Origin: Marinifilum_A sediminis
GTDB taxonomy: Bacteria > Bacteroidota > Bacteroidia > Bacteroidales > Marinifilaceae
DNA length: 62,490 nucleotides
Direction: 5' to 3'
NCBI GenBank assembly: GCA_947496465.1
Contig: CANMCX010000019.1
Location: 1-62,490 of the forward strand
Part shown: in pieces, positions 28,601 to 36,700 of the stretch
Position numbering within the stretch: the stretch's first letter is position 1
Layout: each line of letters starts with the position of its first letter
Position numbers and translations under genes: made by a program
The notes under the pieces: generated by a model
What the model was told of the DNA's origin: nothing
Database searches by the model: none
Seen by the model: the letters and a program-made list of their open reading frames with translations, nothing else

Positions 28601-30132
28601 ACAACTGCAGTTTCATATGAATTAACTGATATTTCAATGTTTGCAGTTTTTGCAGTCTGTAAAGATGAATGTTCTGATGGTTTAAAGAGTATTTTATTAC
28701 TTGTAGAGTTAATTGTATACGCACTACTTGGAACCGAGACTCCATCAAATGTAATACTTAATGAAGGGGAAGATTCCCACTCAACGATATCTGTATAAGA
28801 AATTTCAAAATCATTATCCACAGTAACACCAGTAGCAGCCGTAAGTGTTGGTGCAGTTTTTACTTCTATTGTAAAAGGATCAGATTCCAAGGAGAAAGAG
28901 GCGATCCCAAAAGTGATAGTCGCATTATCGACCTTAAGATCACTACTAGCTGTTAGGTCAGTGAAAGTAATTACCCCGGAAGATGCATTTGGATTTGCTC
29001 CACCCAAAGTCCAGGTTCCATCACCTGTTTCACTTAATGTTACCGTGCTTGCATCATCAGTAGAACAAGGATTGTTGTATTGATCCAGAAGTTGAAGAAC
29101 TGGCTGAGCACCTAATTCACCACCATTAGATACCGGAGCAGCTGGTTGAGTAGTTATTGTAAATTGACTTGCAGATCCATGCCCAATTTCCTGAGAAACA
29201 GAAGCGTCTTCATAACCTGTTGCAAATACTACCAAATCGGCAGTTCCTGCAGCTTGCAATGCTGAATTTCCACCACCTGGTTTTAAGGTAATTGTATTAG
29301 GTCCTGTATTTAGCGTATAATCTGTTGTTTCTGTTAAACTTGCTCCATTATATGTGATGGAAGTGATTTTGGTTTCCCAATTTATATCCTCTGTATAGCC
29401 AACATCAAAGTTAGAATCTACAATTGCACTCCCTGCAGCAGATAAGGTAGGTGCACTATTAAGTGCAATTGTAAAAGCGTCGGAAGCAAAAGTATAAGAA
29501 GCAATCCCAAAAGTAATCGTTGCATTATCAACTTGTACATTACTACTTGCTGTGAGATTGGTAAAAGTAATGATTCCTGAAGATGCAGACGGATTTCCTC
29601 CGCCCAAAGTCCAGGTTCCATCACCTGTTTCACTTAATGTTACCGTGCTTGCATCATCAGTAGAACAAGGGTTACTGTATTGATCCAGAAGTTGAAGAAC
29701 TGGCTGAGTACCTAATTCACCACCATTAGATACCGGAGCAGCTGGTTGAGTAGTTATTGTAAATTGACTTGCAGCGCCATGCGCTATGGTCTGCGAAACT
29801 GTTGCATTAGCATAGCCTCCACTAGCAGTAACAACGACATCTGCTGTTCCTGAAGTTTGCAAAACAGAATTCCCTACAGATGGTTTCAAAGTAATGGTAC
29901 CACCTGCATCTATTATATAATCCTCGCTTCCAGGTACCGATGCATCAAGAGTTGTACCATTATATGATACAGTTAAAATAGAGCTTGCCCATGTACCATC
30001 ATCAGTAAATGTAATTACAATATCATCATCTACAGTTGCGGAGCCGTCGGCAGATAACGTGGGGGTAACTTGAGCGAAAAGAAAAACAGTGGAGAATACG
30101 CATAGGTATCCCAGGAGTAAATATTTTTTCAT
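19684..30132 (-). CDS. giant T9SS-secreted repeat protein (16 two-domain units, PKD, type A sorting domain)
   Basis: About 3482 residues from ATG 30132 (MKKYLLLGYLCVF..LFAQ, a good signal peptide); an earlier in-frame ATG at 30189 would bury that signal. The body is 16 units of about 190-200 residues. Each unit has a domain with SITYNG..Y..I.F.PS...LQ.AGTADLV..S.GY..A.VSQ.IGHG, resembling DUF1533/Shr-type haemoprotein-interacting modules. An Ig-like/filamin-like domain follows, with QP..P..NGG.L..QPV..L.DQY.N.C and GDWTLGG..LTASS. One Cys is conserved per unit in DQYxNxC. After unit 16 come a short Ig-like segment, a PKD domain near 3320 (ILWDFGDG) and a C-terminal T9SS type A sorting domain from about 3400 (VVYPNPNRGEFF to VVRTKLIITK). 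It should be exported and attached to the cell surface. Adhesion or ligand binding is inference. Confidence 0.88.
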   Translation of the reverse strand: MKKYLLLGYLCVFSTVFLFAQVTPTLSADGSATVDDDIVITFTDDGTWASSILTVSYNGTTLDASVPGSEDYIIDAGGTITLKPSVGNSVLQTSGTADVVVTASGGYANATVSQTIAHGAASQFTITTQPAAPVSNGGELGTQPVLQLLDQYSNPCSTDDASTVTLSETGDGTWTLGGGNPSASSGIITFTNLTASSNVQVDNATITFGIASYTFASDAFTIALNSAPTLSAAGSAIVDSNFDVGYTEDINWETKITSITYNGASLTETTDYTLNTGPNTITLKPGGGNSALQAAGTADLVVFATGYEDASVSQEIGHGSASQFTITTQPAAPVSNGGELGAQPVLQLLDQYNNPCSTDDASTVTLSETGDGTWTLGGANPNASSGVITFTDLTASSDLKVDNATITFGIASFSLESDPFTIEVKTAPTLTAATGVTVDNDFEISYTDIVEWESSPSLSITFDGVSVPSSAYTINSTSNKILFKPSEHSSLQTAKTANIEISVNSYETAVVSQTIGHGAPSKIVMDTEPVAPSNNGGLFQTQPVVNVQDQYSNVCTGNSSISITAVENDPGNWDLNGSLSGTISSGVLSYTDLTASSTQVVTGAFITFSATGVTSENSATFNLSLNSPPDLTAASGATVDGTFFITFSDTQSWQSKISSITYDGNNVDAAAYDISVGDQITFDPSQSTALQTSGTANFIISSDGFDDTAPLSQVIGHGVANQLAITTEPGTPAINGGELNPQPVIEVRDQYNNFCSTDGNRTITAAKADAGDWSLGGTPDQNANLGVLTFSGLTASSALEVTGANIEFTSPGITPVTSSDFSLGLNNAPTDITAAGSVTVDNPFTITFTDENNWQSNINSITYDGNVVDNAAYNTATSGEITFTPSLSTALQVAGTADLIISSDGFNNSSPVSQTIGHGSAKNIVMVTEPTGPSVNGGQLQDQPVVKLQDSYNNDCTTDNSTSVTVAKGDAGNWTLGGDVTASVNTGILSYTNLTASSNEAISSAFLSFSSTGLTGVNSSTFSLGLNGPPSDLAEDVNADVDSDFTITFTDVDGWQSKISVITYNGVTVDVAAYNTGTTGTIVFTPSLSTALQTAGTANLVISSDGFSDATLSQVLAHGAVNKLSINIQPGAPSVNGGEFSPQPVLEILDQYNNLCTTDGSRTITAAKGDAGNWTLGGSLNQNASSGTLTFASLTASSNENITGANISFSSTGLTGVTSSDFSLGLNTAPNLTASSGASVDGIFEISYDDNVDWESNIDSISFDGNTVPSIAYTINSTSNKITFDPSADAVLQTAKTADMIVFVDGYNNATVSQTIGHGVATQLTIDTEPVAPASNGDPFQTQPVVSARDIYSNICTSNSSISITAAENDPVNWDLQGTLTGTITSGVLSYTDLTASSTQVVNNAFIGFSSSGLTGVNSTNFNLGLNSPPDLTAATGVTVDNSFIITFTDTQSWQSKISSITYNGNTVDAAAYDISVGNQITFDPSLSTELQISGTADFVFVSAGFNDKILSQEIGHGAPASISITTQPTAPSSNGGLFATQPEIGSLDQYGNACTGDNATTISVAKGDAGDWTLGGSPNQTLAGGVFTYTDLSATSTEAVAGAYLTFSSGSFATLDSNPFDIPVDDVPDISSAINATVDNEFSITFSDDASWRGNITDIQYGGNSLPVEAYVTTSIGRITLKPAESALLQVAGSQALSIISSGYSNAEITQEIGHGLVADLFISTQPVGPSSNGASLATQPVVQLHDQYANVCTTDNTTTISSVASGGTWTLGGTLGLTSSSGVFNFTDLTASSDEELTTATIIFSSFSLTDVTSSAFTVPALDASPQLLASSSATVDGEFEISFVANPTWQLAIDSITYDGNLISEGAYDKTQGEKIIFDPSQDTDLQVADTKDLEVHAAGYETASVSQKIKHGVASEMVIVLQPAAPVENGGELATQPGVTLRDQYGNDCLEENTIEITADKGDVNDWTLGGTLIKTAANGSVSYTDLTAASDGPVNGAFISFLASGLTIVNSTTFDIPDLNAGPILTAASNATVDTDFEITFTENADWRSKITEIKYGDAILPTNAYDATVAGKITFKPSESALLQLVNADYIYVTSTSYLLDSVEQAIAHGVAKNIVITTQPMGPNSNGEELGTQPVVKLQDQYFNDCTGENSITINANASGGSWDLEGTASLMVTNGVVAYTDLTAGSTDLISDATITFSGTGLTNVESGSFLIPAPLFAPSLIASTSATVDSLFDVTFSENPEWQGKIDSVSYDGSTLPTFAYDKSQAGKIVFDPSQDASMQVADTKEIIVFSRGYQNSTVNQEIKHGKPDTLVIETQPTAPLVNGGELDLQPKISVKDQYNNACNTEDEYEVLVIKGGTGDWLLAGDTLQMVSNGVINYRSLTASSSLAVTGAYLTFTGDGIASVDSDPFDIPSLQNPPNLSTQFDATVDNDFELTYFSIDDSWSTSIELITYEGDTLPSSAYDIDSDKIVFYVSEEVLLQKSGVFDIVVKALGYSDATAEQTVGHGVANSMNITQQPLAPLANGDLLAQQPILEFYDQYSNICDSDNEKTITASRNDEGEWDLAGTLEKTAENGIVSFNDLSAFSTGPIIGAEIIFSSTDMDGVVATPFDIPDIATPPVLTAAVGATVDNPFKITFEEDSVWRNRINVVTVNDSVLVAESYNFSVAGELELIPAESKFLQTNGSYEVIVQSRGFSHDTIQQDIQHGVADSLLILTQPTSPSENGSLLAQQPELKLADQYLNDCTTDISTIVSVEKFDTKAWELGGTLEVTSVDGLINFTDLTAKSEIAIDSAYLQFYFIGDSVVSDLFTIPVPVIDLTAAENATVDNEFTIQASDNASWRDSISSISFAGNTLVDTSYLIEPGVITFYPDKDSTLFIARTDTIVVVANGYADARVEQIIGHGVTTDMVIIEQPIGPENNGDTLAQQPKIQLQDQYENNCTSDDLTQVLVQKFSDPDNDNSNLWSLSGIKTITSVEGIVQFTNLGAFSEDEVIGARLLFTSDGLLNIVSDSFDIVRPPAPIITPAVDANVDEQFVVTFTDNKSWRDQILDIRYGIRSLEGNYDISVPGQITFDPTVTSILQKYGVDSMYVYSGSYDTTRFEQAIHHGKSKYLIIEKQPSPPTTNGEQFIRQPQLSLQDQYRNICDTDNESPVTVRKADLEDWTLSGTLTQLAANGQIKFIDLAATSEMEVQGARMEFEGTGLISIMSARFTIPEPKSNRAGEATANPELVCYGSKSNITLVGFDGEIQWQKYNELDDVYEDLEGENAELLVTNEIVQNERYRAVVNKAGFSSQYSNSITVSPLEQPEAEFTFEIDYNQVHFTNLSTNATSILWDFGDGVLSSEFEPSHSYVLENSSGSGYVVTLTASNGACPDSESSQQVFITTGIEDLIAESGVVVYPNPNRGEFFVEINAIDKDGLLRIFNSAGKLVVSKEIKGHFNSEKLEFDLKGLAGGFYFLTIQYPDKVVRTKLIITK
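28980..29790. repeat. near-identical DNA repeat within the giant gene
   Basis: Positions 29004-29175 and 29604-29775 match except for about four bases, at a 600-bp spacing. They correspond to the Ig-like halves of units 1 and 2. The other 14 units are recognisable only at protein level, so this pair is a recent duplication or gene-conversion tract. Confidence 0.85.
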
Positions 30133-30354
30133 AACATAGGACTTTAGGTAACTAACAGGCTTAAAAAACCAAAGCATGTACCAAAACACCTACACTATTA
30201 AATATCAATCCATTGAATAGGGCAAATCTTACTATTTCAATTTATACGGAAATGGAGATATATCCAAAGTAGGCGGATAAACCTGCTAAAAGCGTAGTGT
30301 TTACAGTCCTTTAGGATAATACCTCCTTTTTTGGATGATTTATCCGAATGTGGA

Positions 30355-30386
30355 TAAAAAAAGCTGACTTAAATAAGTCAGCTTCG
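30355..30386 (-). terminator. Rho-independent terminator of the LysM/PBP1 gene
   Basis: On the minus strand AAGCTGACTTA / TAAGTCAGCTT with a two- to four-base loop is followed by TTTTTTTATCC. It lies directly behind the stop codon at 30392. Confidence 0.88.
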
Positions 30387-30391
30387 ATATC

Positions 30392-32368
30392 TTAATATTC
30401 AAATGATTTCTGTATCAAATCATCTTCTTCTACCTTAACTTCTTCCTGCTGACGTTCGACCTCCTGATGTCGAATTTTAAAATCTCGTGAGTAATTGATC
30501 AATTGCAATCCTCTGTTTTCAAATCCTCCGAAAGCACTTATTCTTTTAAAATGATATGTAGATTGTAATAAATCAACATTCATATCATTCATCTTTTGAG
30601 GAAATTCCTTTCCATATTTACTTGTTGCCAACGCGAAATATCTACACATATCATATCCTCTAAAACTGAAATCATTTGGCTCGCAAGAATATCTGTTTCT
30701 GAATGATGAAACAAAATTAAATGTCTTTTCATCCTTATAATCCACATAATAAGGACTAAATAGAGAAAAGTTCAAATTGTAAAACAATTCTGATTCCAAA
30801 CTGGTGTATCGCTGCCATCTTGAGAATCCAACCAATCGTATCGCAAAACGTTGACTGAGTACATTTAAATTGGTAATGATATTCTCAACCAAAGGCTGAT
30901 CATTAGAAGGAAGAACAACAATATTTTCGCAAGTATCACACATCATAGCTTCCATTCCATACAAGCCATACTCGTCGAATGATATTTTTTGATAATTCAC
31001 CTCATCCGTTTCCCAATACAAACCCTTCTCAAACAAATTGTGTTCAATATCTTTCACCAACTTAAACTCATTCAAATGCTTGTATCGCTCAGGATGGACT
31101 ACAATTACATTTTTGTATTTAAAATCAGTACAAACATATTCTGAAATTTGCTTGCAAACAGAATTCAAAGAAGTATTCAGTTGAATAACATACGGATTGT
31201 TATTGATTTCAGGATTCTTTCCGGTTAATGGTGAAACAATCGGAATGCCTTTTCGCTTTGCAAACTCCGATGCTACAACAAAAGTTTGCTGATAAACAGG
31301 ACCAATTAAAAAATCAAAATCTACAAATTGATTTAGAGCAAGTATCTGTCGAACTTTGGCAGGATCTTTTTCTGTATCAAAAACATGAAGATTTACCGAA
31401 AGTCCCTCTTTTCTTAATGAATCAACCGCCAATAAAACACCTTGATAGAAACGTATGAACTCACGAGATTTTCTATACACCACGCGAGGTTCTCTCTGGG
31501 TAATAATCTCTAATGTATCTTTATAAGTAACAATCTGATTTATGGTATCATTGGTTTCCAGATAAAGAGGCAAGAATAAGCCAATACGTATTTGTTTTTG
31601 AACAATTCGATCTACATCTTCCACCTCAGGAATGGTATCAATTGTCACAATCTCTTCCACTATGGTATCTTTAACAACTTCTTTTACCTTGAAATATTCA
31701 GGAGGAACCAAATATCTGGGAATTCTAACCCAATCTCCTACTTTTAGAACGCCTCTTTTCAATTTTGGATTCAACTTTCGAAGCTTTTTCTGCTTCATCT
31801 GAAATTCCTTAGAAATAGAATATTGCGTATCGCCAGCTTTAATTACATGATAGTAATATTTTTTATCGTGCTGTGGCACATTAGAAACTTGTTCTTTTGG
31901 TTGAGATGGGGATTTGGGGATTTTTACCACACTATTAAGGGGCAAATTTTCCCCTAATTCAGGATTAACTGATTTTATTTCCTGGATTGAAACCTTATAT
32001 TTTCTCGATAACGAAAATAAAGTATCATCTTTCTTTACAACATGATACTTAAAATTAGGATCATCTTTCTTTACTATTATTGGAGCAACTGCTTGTTTAC
32101 CTGATAAAGGTATCCTTAGCACTTCGTTCAAATTAACCGTTGCCTGTGATTTACCATTTGCTTTCATTAAATCGGTAAGTAAAACTCCATAAGCTTTCGA
32201 AATAGAAAACAAAGTTTGCTTCTCCTTAACGATATGCAAAAGGTAAGTCTCACCTTCAACAACTACCTTATTCTTAGATAATTCAATAGTAGTACTTTGA
32301 GAAAAGCCTACATTTATAGTCCCAAAAACCAGACTAAATAAGAGGATACTTCGAAAAAAACAATTCAT
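30392..32368 (-). CDS. LysM-repeat protein fused to a type 1 periplasmic binding (LivJ-like) domain
   Basis: About 658 residues from ATG 32368. An upstream in-frame TTG at 32386 is less likely, since the ATG gives a clean signal peptide NCFFRSILLFSLVFG..FSQS. Three LysM domains follow (HIVKEKQTLFSISKAYGV, HVVKKDDTLFSLSRKYKV, HVIKAGDTQYSISKEFQM, each ending in a LRIP/VKIP/VRIP turn). A linker leads to a leucine-binding-protein-like fold from about residue 260 (IRIGLFLPLYLE, FLIGPVYQQTFVVASEFAKRKGIPIVSPL). LysM should tether it to peptidoglycan while the PBP1 half binds a ligand or has become structural, as in other Bacteroidetes cell-wall proteins. No permease genes are adjacent, so transport is unlikely. 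Confidence 0.88.
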   Translation of the reverse strand: MNCFFRSILLFSLVFGTINVGFSQSTTIELSKNKVVVEGETYLLHIVKEKQTLFSISKAYGVLLTDLMKANGKSQATVNLNEVLRIPLSGKQAVAPIIVKKDDPNFKYHVVKKDDTLFSLSRKYKVSIQEIKSVNPELGENLPLNSVVKIPKSPSQPKEQVSNVPQHDKKYYYHVIKAGDTQYSISKEFQMKQKKLRKLNPKLKRGVLKVGDWVRIPRYLVPPEYFKVKEVVKDTIVEEIVTIDTIPEVEDVDRIVQKQIRIGLFLPLYLETNDTINQIVTYKDTLEIITQREPRVVYRKSREFIRFYQGVLLAVDSLRKEGLSVNLHVFDTEKDPAKVRQILALNQFVDFDFLIGPVYQQTFVVASEFAKRKGIPIVSPLTGKNPEINNNPYVIQLNTSLNSVCKQISEYVCTDFKYKNVIVVHPERYKHLNEFKLVKDIEHNLFEKGLYWETDEVNYQKISFDEYGLYGMEAMMCDTCENIVVLPSNDQPLVENIITNLNVLSQRFAIRLVGFSRWQRYTSLESELFYNLNFSLFSPYYVDYKDEKTFNFVSSFRNRYSCEPNDFSFRGYDMCRYFALATSKYGKEFPQKMNDMNVDLLQSTYHFKRISAFGGFENRGLQLINYSRDFKIRHQEVERQQEEVKVEEDDLIQKSFEY

Positions 32369-32560
32369 TAAATATTTGTTTTTCAATTATTTATAGTTTA
32401 TTCAAATTGCCAACAAAAATACTAAAGCTTGTGCGGAAAACAAAATAAGAACAAGAATTGAACCAATTATTATTTGAGCCTTTACTATCATATAAAAACA
32501 AAATCGAAGCTGCATATTATCAACTCCGATTCTAATAAACATTTTCTCCTTTTACTGTCT

Positions 32561-33016
32561 CTAATTCTCCATCAAAACATATTCATCGTATTCAATTTCG
32601 AATTTTAGTTTTTGTCTGGCTTCTTCATTTGCCAATGCTAAAAAGGTTTGTTTACATTCCTCGTTTATTGCTTTTTCAGCCATATCAATATAAAACTTAA
32701 ACTTTACCTTTTCTTTCTTCATGGCTAAAATTAGTGCATCCTGATAAGATAAATCTGAATTTGTAACATCTACCTCCTCTAAATATCCGGCAATTTTCAT
32801 ATCCTGAATATCATCGGTATCAAAATCCAATTTCAGATCTTTCATTTTCTCTAATCTCAGCATTCTAGCCGTTTTCTCCAATGCTATATTGTGAAACAAT
32901 CTTCGTACATTTTTCCGGTCCATTCTATCCGCTAAATCCGAATAAAACTCAATTTCATTCATCTCCTTATCAATAGCATAATCGATAATCTCTTCAAATG
33001 TTCTAAAAATTTTCAT
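32561..33016 (-). CDS. ferritin-like (rubrerythrin-type) four-helix protein lacking usual His ligands
   Basis: This 151-residue all-helical protein has two internally similar halves, each with an E..FY..LA helix (NEIEFYSDLADRM; KFKFYIDMAEKA) followed by a second helix. In rubrerythrins the second helix carries EExxH. Here the positions read EKTAR and EEARQ, so both histidines are replaced and a normal di-iron site is doubtful. It might bind another metal or act structurally. It has no signal peptide and is cytosolic. It sits 192 bases from the LysM gene on the same strand. Confidence 0.7.
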   Translation of the reverse strand: MKIFRTFEEIIDYAIDKEMNEIEFYSDLADRMDRKNVRRLFHNIALEKTARMLRLEKMKDLKLDFDTDDIQDMKIAGYLEEVDVTNSDLSYQDALILAMKKEKVKFKFYIDMAEKAINEECKQTFLALANEEARQKLKFEIEYDEYVLMEN

Positions 33017-33167
33017 CCCCTAATTTTATTTGATTTAACAATCCACACAATTCCACACCTGCTCAACCCATTAATTCGAATCGAATCAATAAGTTACAAA
33101 ATTATAGGCGCGACGGCAAATGAATATCTAAAACAAATAAATTAATAATGAGACAACTAAATCAATT

Positions 33168-33680
33168 TTACATTTTTATGAATTTCCTTTTTAATTCCGG
33201 CAAAGAACAAATAATCGTTTTAAAATCAATTAACTCTTGTTCCGAAAAAGATTCTTTTGGAATGATATTAGCTACCTGTCGGTTTTGATAAATAAGCATC
33301 CAGGCATTTAATTCCTTAACCTTATACGTCTTCTCCCATGTAACGGATGAGCTAAATGTCTCCCCTTTTATTTCCATCTTTTCCTTATCAAACCCATAAC
33401 TTATTCTTTCCTGCAATCTACCATTTGAAATAAAGTTTCTTTTCGATTGGTAATAGATTAAAAATGGTAAACCTATTAAGATAAAACTACTAAAGCTTAA
33501 TTCAAAAATAGGTACTTCCTCATCTATTCCATTATAGCCTGTAACTTTTCCTATGGCAATTAGCAACATCAGTAAACCCATAACTAAAGTAAATATCATT
33601 GACCACTTTCTATAGCTTAACTGATACATCAGCTTTAGATAAGGCTTGAATTCTAACTTCGATTCAATTTGTATTTTCAT
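33168..33680 (-). CDS. YcxB-like two-helix membrane protein
   Basis: This 170-residue protein starts IQIESKLEFKPYLKLMYQLSYRK. Two hydrophobic helices follow at about 30-47 (FTLVMGLLMLLIAIG) and about 63-77 (SSFILIGLPFLIYY). A soluble C-terminal beta domain follows with VTWEKTYKVKELNAWMLIY and IIPKESFSEQEL, which is the YcxB-like C-terminal pattern. Function is unknown. It precedes the ferritin-like gene and follows the macroglobulin gene on the same strand, so it might be co-transcribed with either. Confidence 0.7.
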   Translation of the reverse strand: MKIQIESKLEFKPYLKLMYQLSYRKWSMIFTLVMGLLMLLIAIGKVTGYNGIDEEVPIFELSFSSFILIGLPFLIYYQSKRNFISNGRLQERISYGFDKEKMEIKGETFSSSVTWEKTYKVKELNAWMLIYQNRQVANIIPKESFSEQELIDFKTIICSLPELKRKFIKM

Positions 33681-33732
33681 ATTTATTATTTCTATTTTTT
33701 TAATTGTCTTTCACTTAAAATCTACCTTTATA

Positions 33733-36700
33733 TTAATCAATCAAAATCCTAATTCCCTTCGAGTTGCTGCTAAATTCTGGTGCATACATACTTTGTATAG
33801 TAGAAATTCCATTTGAGAAATTCCCACTGTTATTCGCCCTTACTTCATATTCAAATACATATGTTCCCTTCGGCAATTCATCAAAGAAAAAGTGAGTTGC
33901 AACATCCTTCGTACTCTGATAATATCCAACACCATCCTGCCATTTGTATTTCGAAAGTACATCAACCGGTTCTAATCCTGAGGCTCTCAAATCTTTCAGG
34001 TGAACGAATTCCAAATCATTTTTTGATTCAATTTCCAACCTTACTGTTATTAAATCTCCTAGCTGAATCGCTTTACTTTTTTCCATTGGAATCAAACTTT
34101 CACCCTCATCATTGGTTTCTTTAATGTACATGGTTTTCCTAATAGATAGAGTTTTATTTTCTGACGATTCGATTTGATCCAAATCTTCAAAATACTGCCA
34201 ATAAGCTCCACCAAATCCGGCAATTTTATTTTTATTCTGAATCTTAAGAGTAGCCATTTTTGAATTCACCTCATCACCTTTCCAAGTCAATTTAAAATAT
34301 CCTGTTCCGGCTTCCTTTTCAGTTTCACTCATTTTCTTTGTACTAATCTTTTCATCTCCAAGTTTAATAACTGTATTGTCTGCAACAGATAAACACTCAT
34401 TTCCATTCATCAACAATGCGTAAATAGCTTCTGTTGTAGCTTTGGTGGTACTCCATTTATTGGTCTGTTTATTTTTAAGAAGCCATTGTTTTAATTGCTC
34501 TACTTTTTTCAAATCACCATTAATTTCTGTAAAGGCTTCAATTAGTAAAGCTTGTGTTTCAGTAGGGGATTGATACCAGTACCAACTCTTCCTGTTTTCT
34601 TTCCAGTACATGCCATTTTCATCCGAAATTACAGCTTGCTCGCTTAATGCTTCAATAATATTTTGTGCAATTTCAATCTTACCATTTCTATGCATTAGTA
34701 AGGCGATCATGCCTTTATCGTAAAGAGATTGAGTTAGCCATGAATTTTCACATTTCTCCAAATAGATATTTGCCACCTTCTCTACTTTATCCGATAAAGG
34801 GTGAGAATTCTTAAAAAAGCTTCTGGTATATAAATAATGTATCAGCTGATGATTTAAAGCAACACTCGCTGAATCTTTTGACAATTTACAATAGTTCTGA
34901 TATTGCTTTACAAATTCCTTATCCAGATACTTAACAGCTTTTTTTGCAATATCTTTAAGCTTGTAGTCATTCTCACACTTCACATCCAATTTGTGCAAAT
35001 GCCCAATTCCGGATACAATATGCTGAGTAATAAACTGATTTTCCCGACCTCCTGAAAACCAAGGAAAACCGCCAGAACTCATCTGTAATTCCTTCAATTT
35101 ACTACTTGTTCGTAATTGCTCACTTCTTACCTGCTCCTTGTCGAAGAATTTGGCTAATCTTGCCTTATTCTCTTTGTCGTTTTGTAAATCTATTACCCAA
35201 GGTGTTTCTGAAATTAAAATTGATTTTAAATCTTCATTTTCCTCCAATGGCGATTTCAAACTTTCCTTATTCATCCAAGTATTGATCACTTCTTTTATCT
35301 GAGGATTTTTTTCAAGAAGAACCTCTGCCAAAGCATTGGAGTAAAATCTTGAAAATGTTTGTTCAGCGCATTCATGAGGAAACTCCATAAGGTAAGGCAA
35401 AGATTTAATGGCTAACCAGGCTGGATTAGAAGTATATTCCACGCTAAATTTGTGATTTGTCTGCGTTGAAGACTTTACTTTTTTCAATTTCGCGAATTGT
35501 ACCTCTTTCGATTCTCCTGCCGAAACCCATAAAGGTCTGCTTTCCGTTACCAAAGTTCTATTGGCAAGAACTGGTAAAATACTACTTTCTCCATCGCTAT
35601 GCTTACCAGATTTTGCCACAATCTTATATTGAATTGCTGCTATACCTTTAGGAATCTTCAAACTCCAGGCTACTGATGAATTGCCTTTGGCTGCTATGCT
35701 AAAATTCTGAGTACTCTTAAAATCAATTCGCTCTTTGTCAATTGGATTCATTGTTACTGCATCGAACAATTGTAAAGCTGCGACTCCGGTAGCTTCTTCT
35801 TTGGTCAGATTACTGATTTTTACACTTAAAGTAATTGTATCATCTTCACGTAAAAATCTTGGTGCATTGGGTATCACATTGATATTTTTCTGCGTAAGCA
35901 CCCACTTTTCAAGACTAGCCGTTTCCACAGATTTGTTATGAGCGAATAGCATCAAACGCCATTTGGTTAATGCCTGAGGAGAATCAAAACTAAAGCTTAG
36001 CTCACCCTTTTTGTTTGTTCTTACATGCGGAAAGAAAAAAGCAGTTTCCTTTAGATTGCTTCTTGTTTCCACCTGAGTTAGTTCTTCCAAGCCTTTTTTA
36101 GTACTAATAAGAACAACTCCATATCTCGCTCGTGCACCATAAATTCCTGTTGCCGATGCGCCCTTTAATACAGAAATATCAGCAATTTCGCTGGCAGAAA
36201 ATTGAGCTCCAGCGGCTGCATCCATAGGTACACCATCAATAACATACAAAGGTGAATTACCTGCAGCCATTGAATTACTTCCTCTAATTTTTAGAAAAGA
36301 AACCTCTTCATCTTCCTCCTCTTCCACAACTAAAATTTCAACGCCTGCTACAGTACCCTTCAATTTTGAGAAAAGATCATTTCGGATATCTTTTGCACTC
36401 ACATATCCAACCGAACCCGATAATGCTTTATCCTTTCGAGCAATTCCCATTGCTGTGACCACAACTTCATCGCATCCGACCGCATCTTCCGACATAGCTA
36501 GATTATATGTTCCCGACTTTCCAATCAAAACATCTCTTGCTGTAAATCCTATAAAACTGAAAACTAAAACTGACCCTTTAGGTGCATCAATAGAGTAAAA
36601 CCCGTTAATATCGGTAGTTGCACCCAGCATTGTACCTTTTATAATTACAGAAACTCCTGGTATTGGAGAGCCAGAATTATCGGTTACGATACCACTAATA

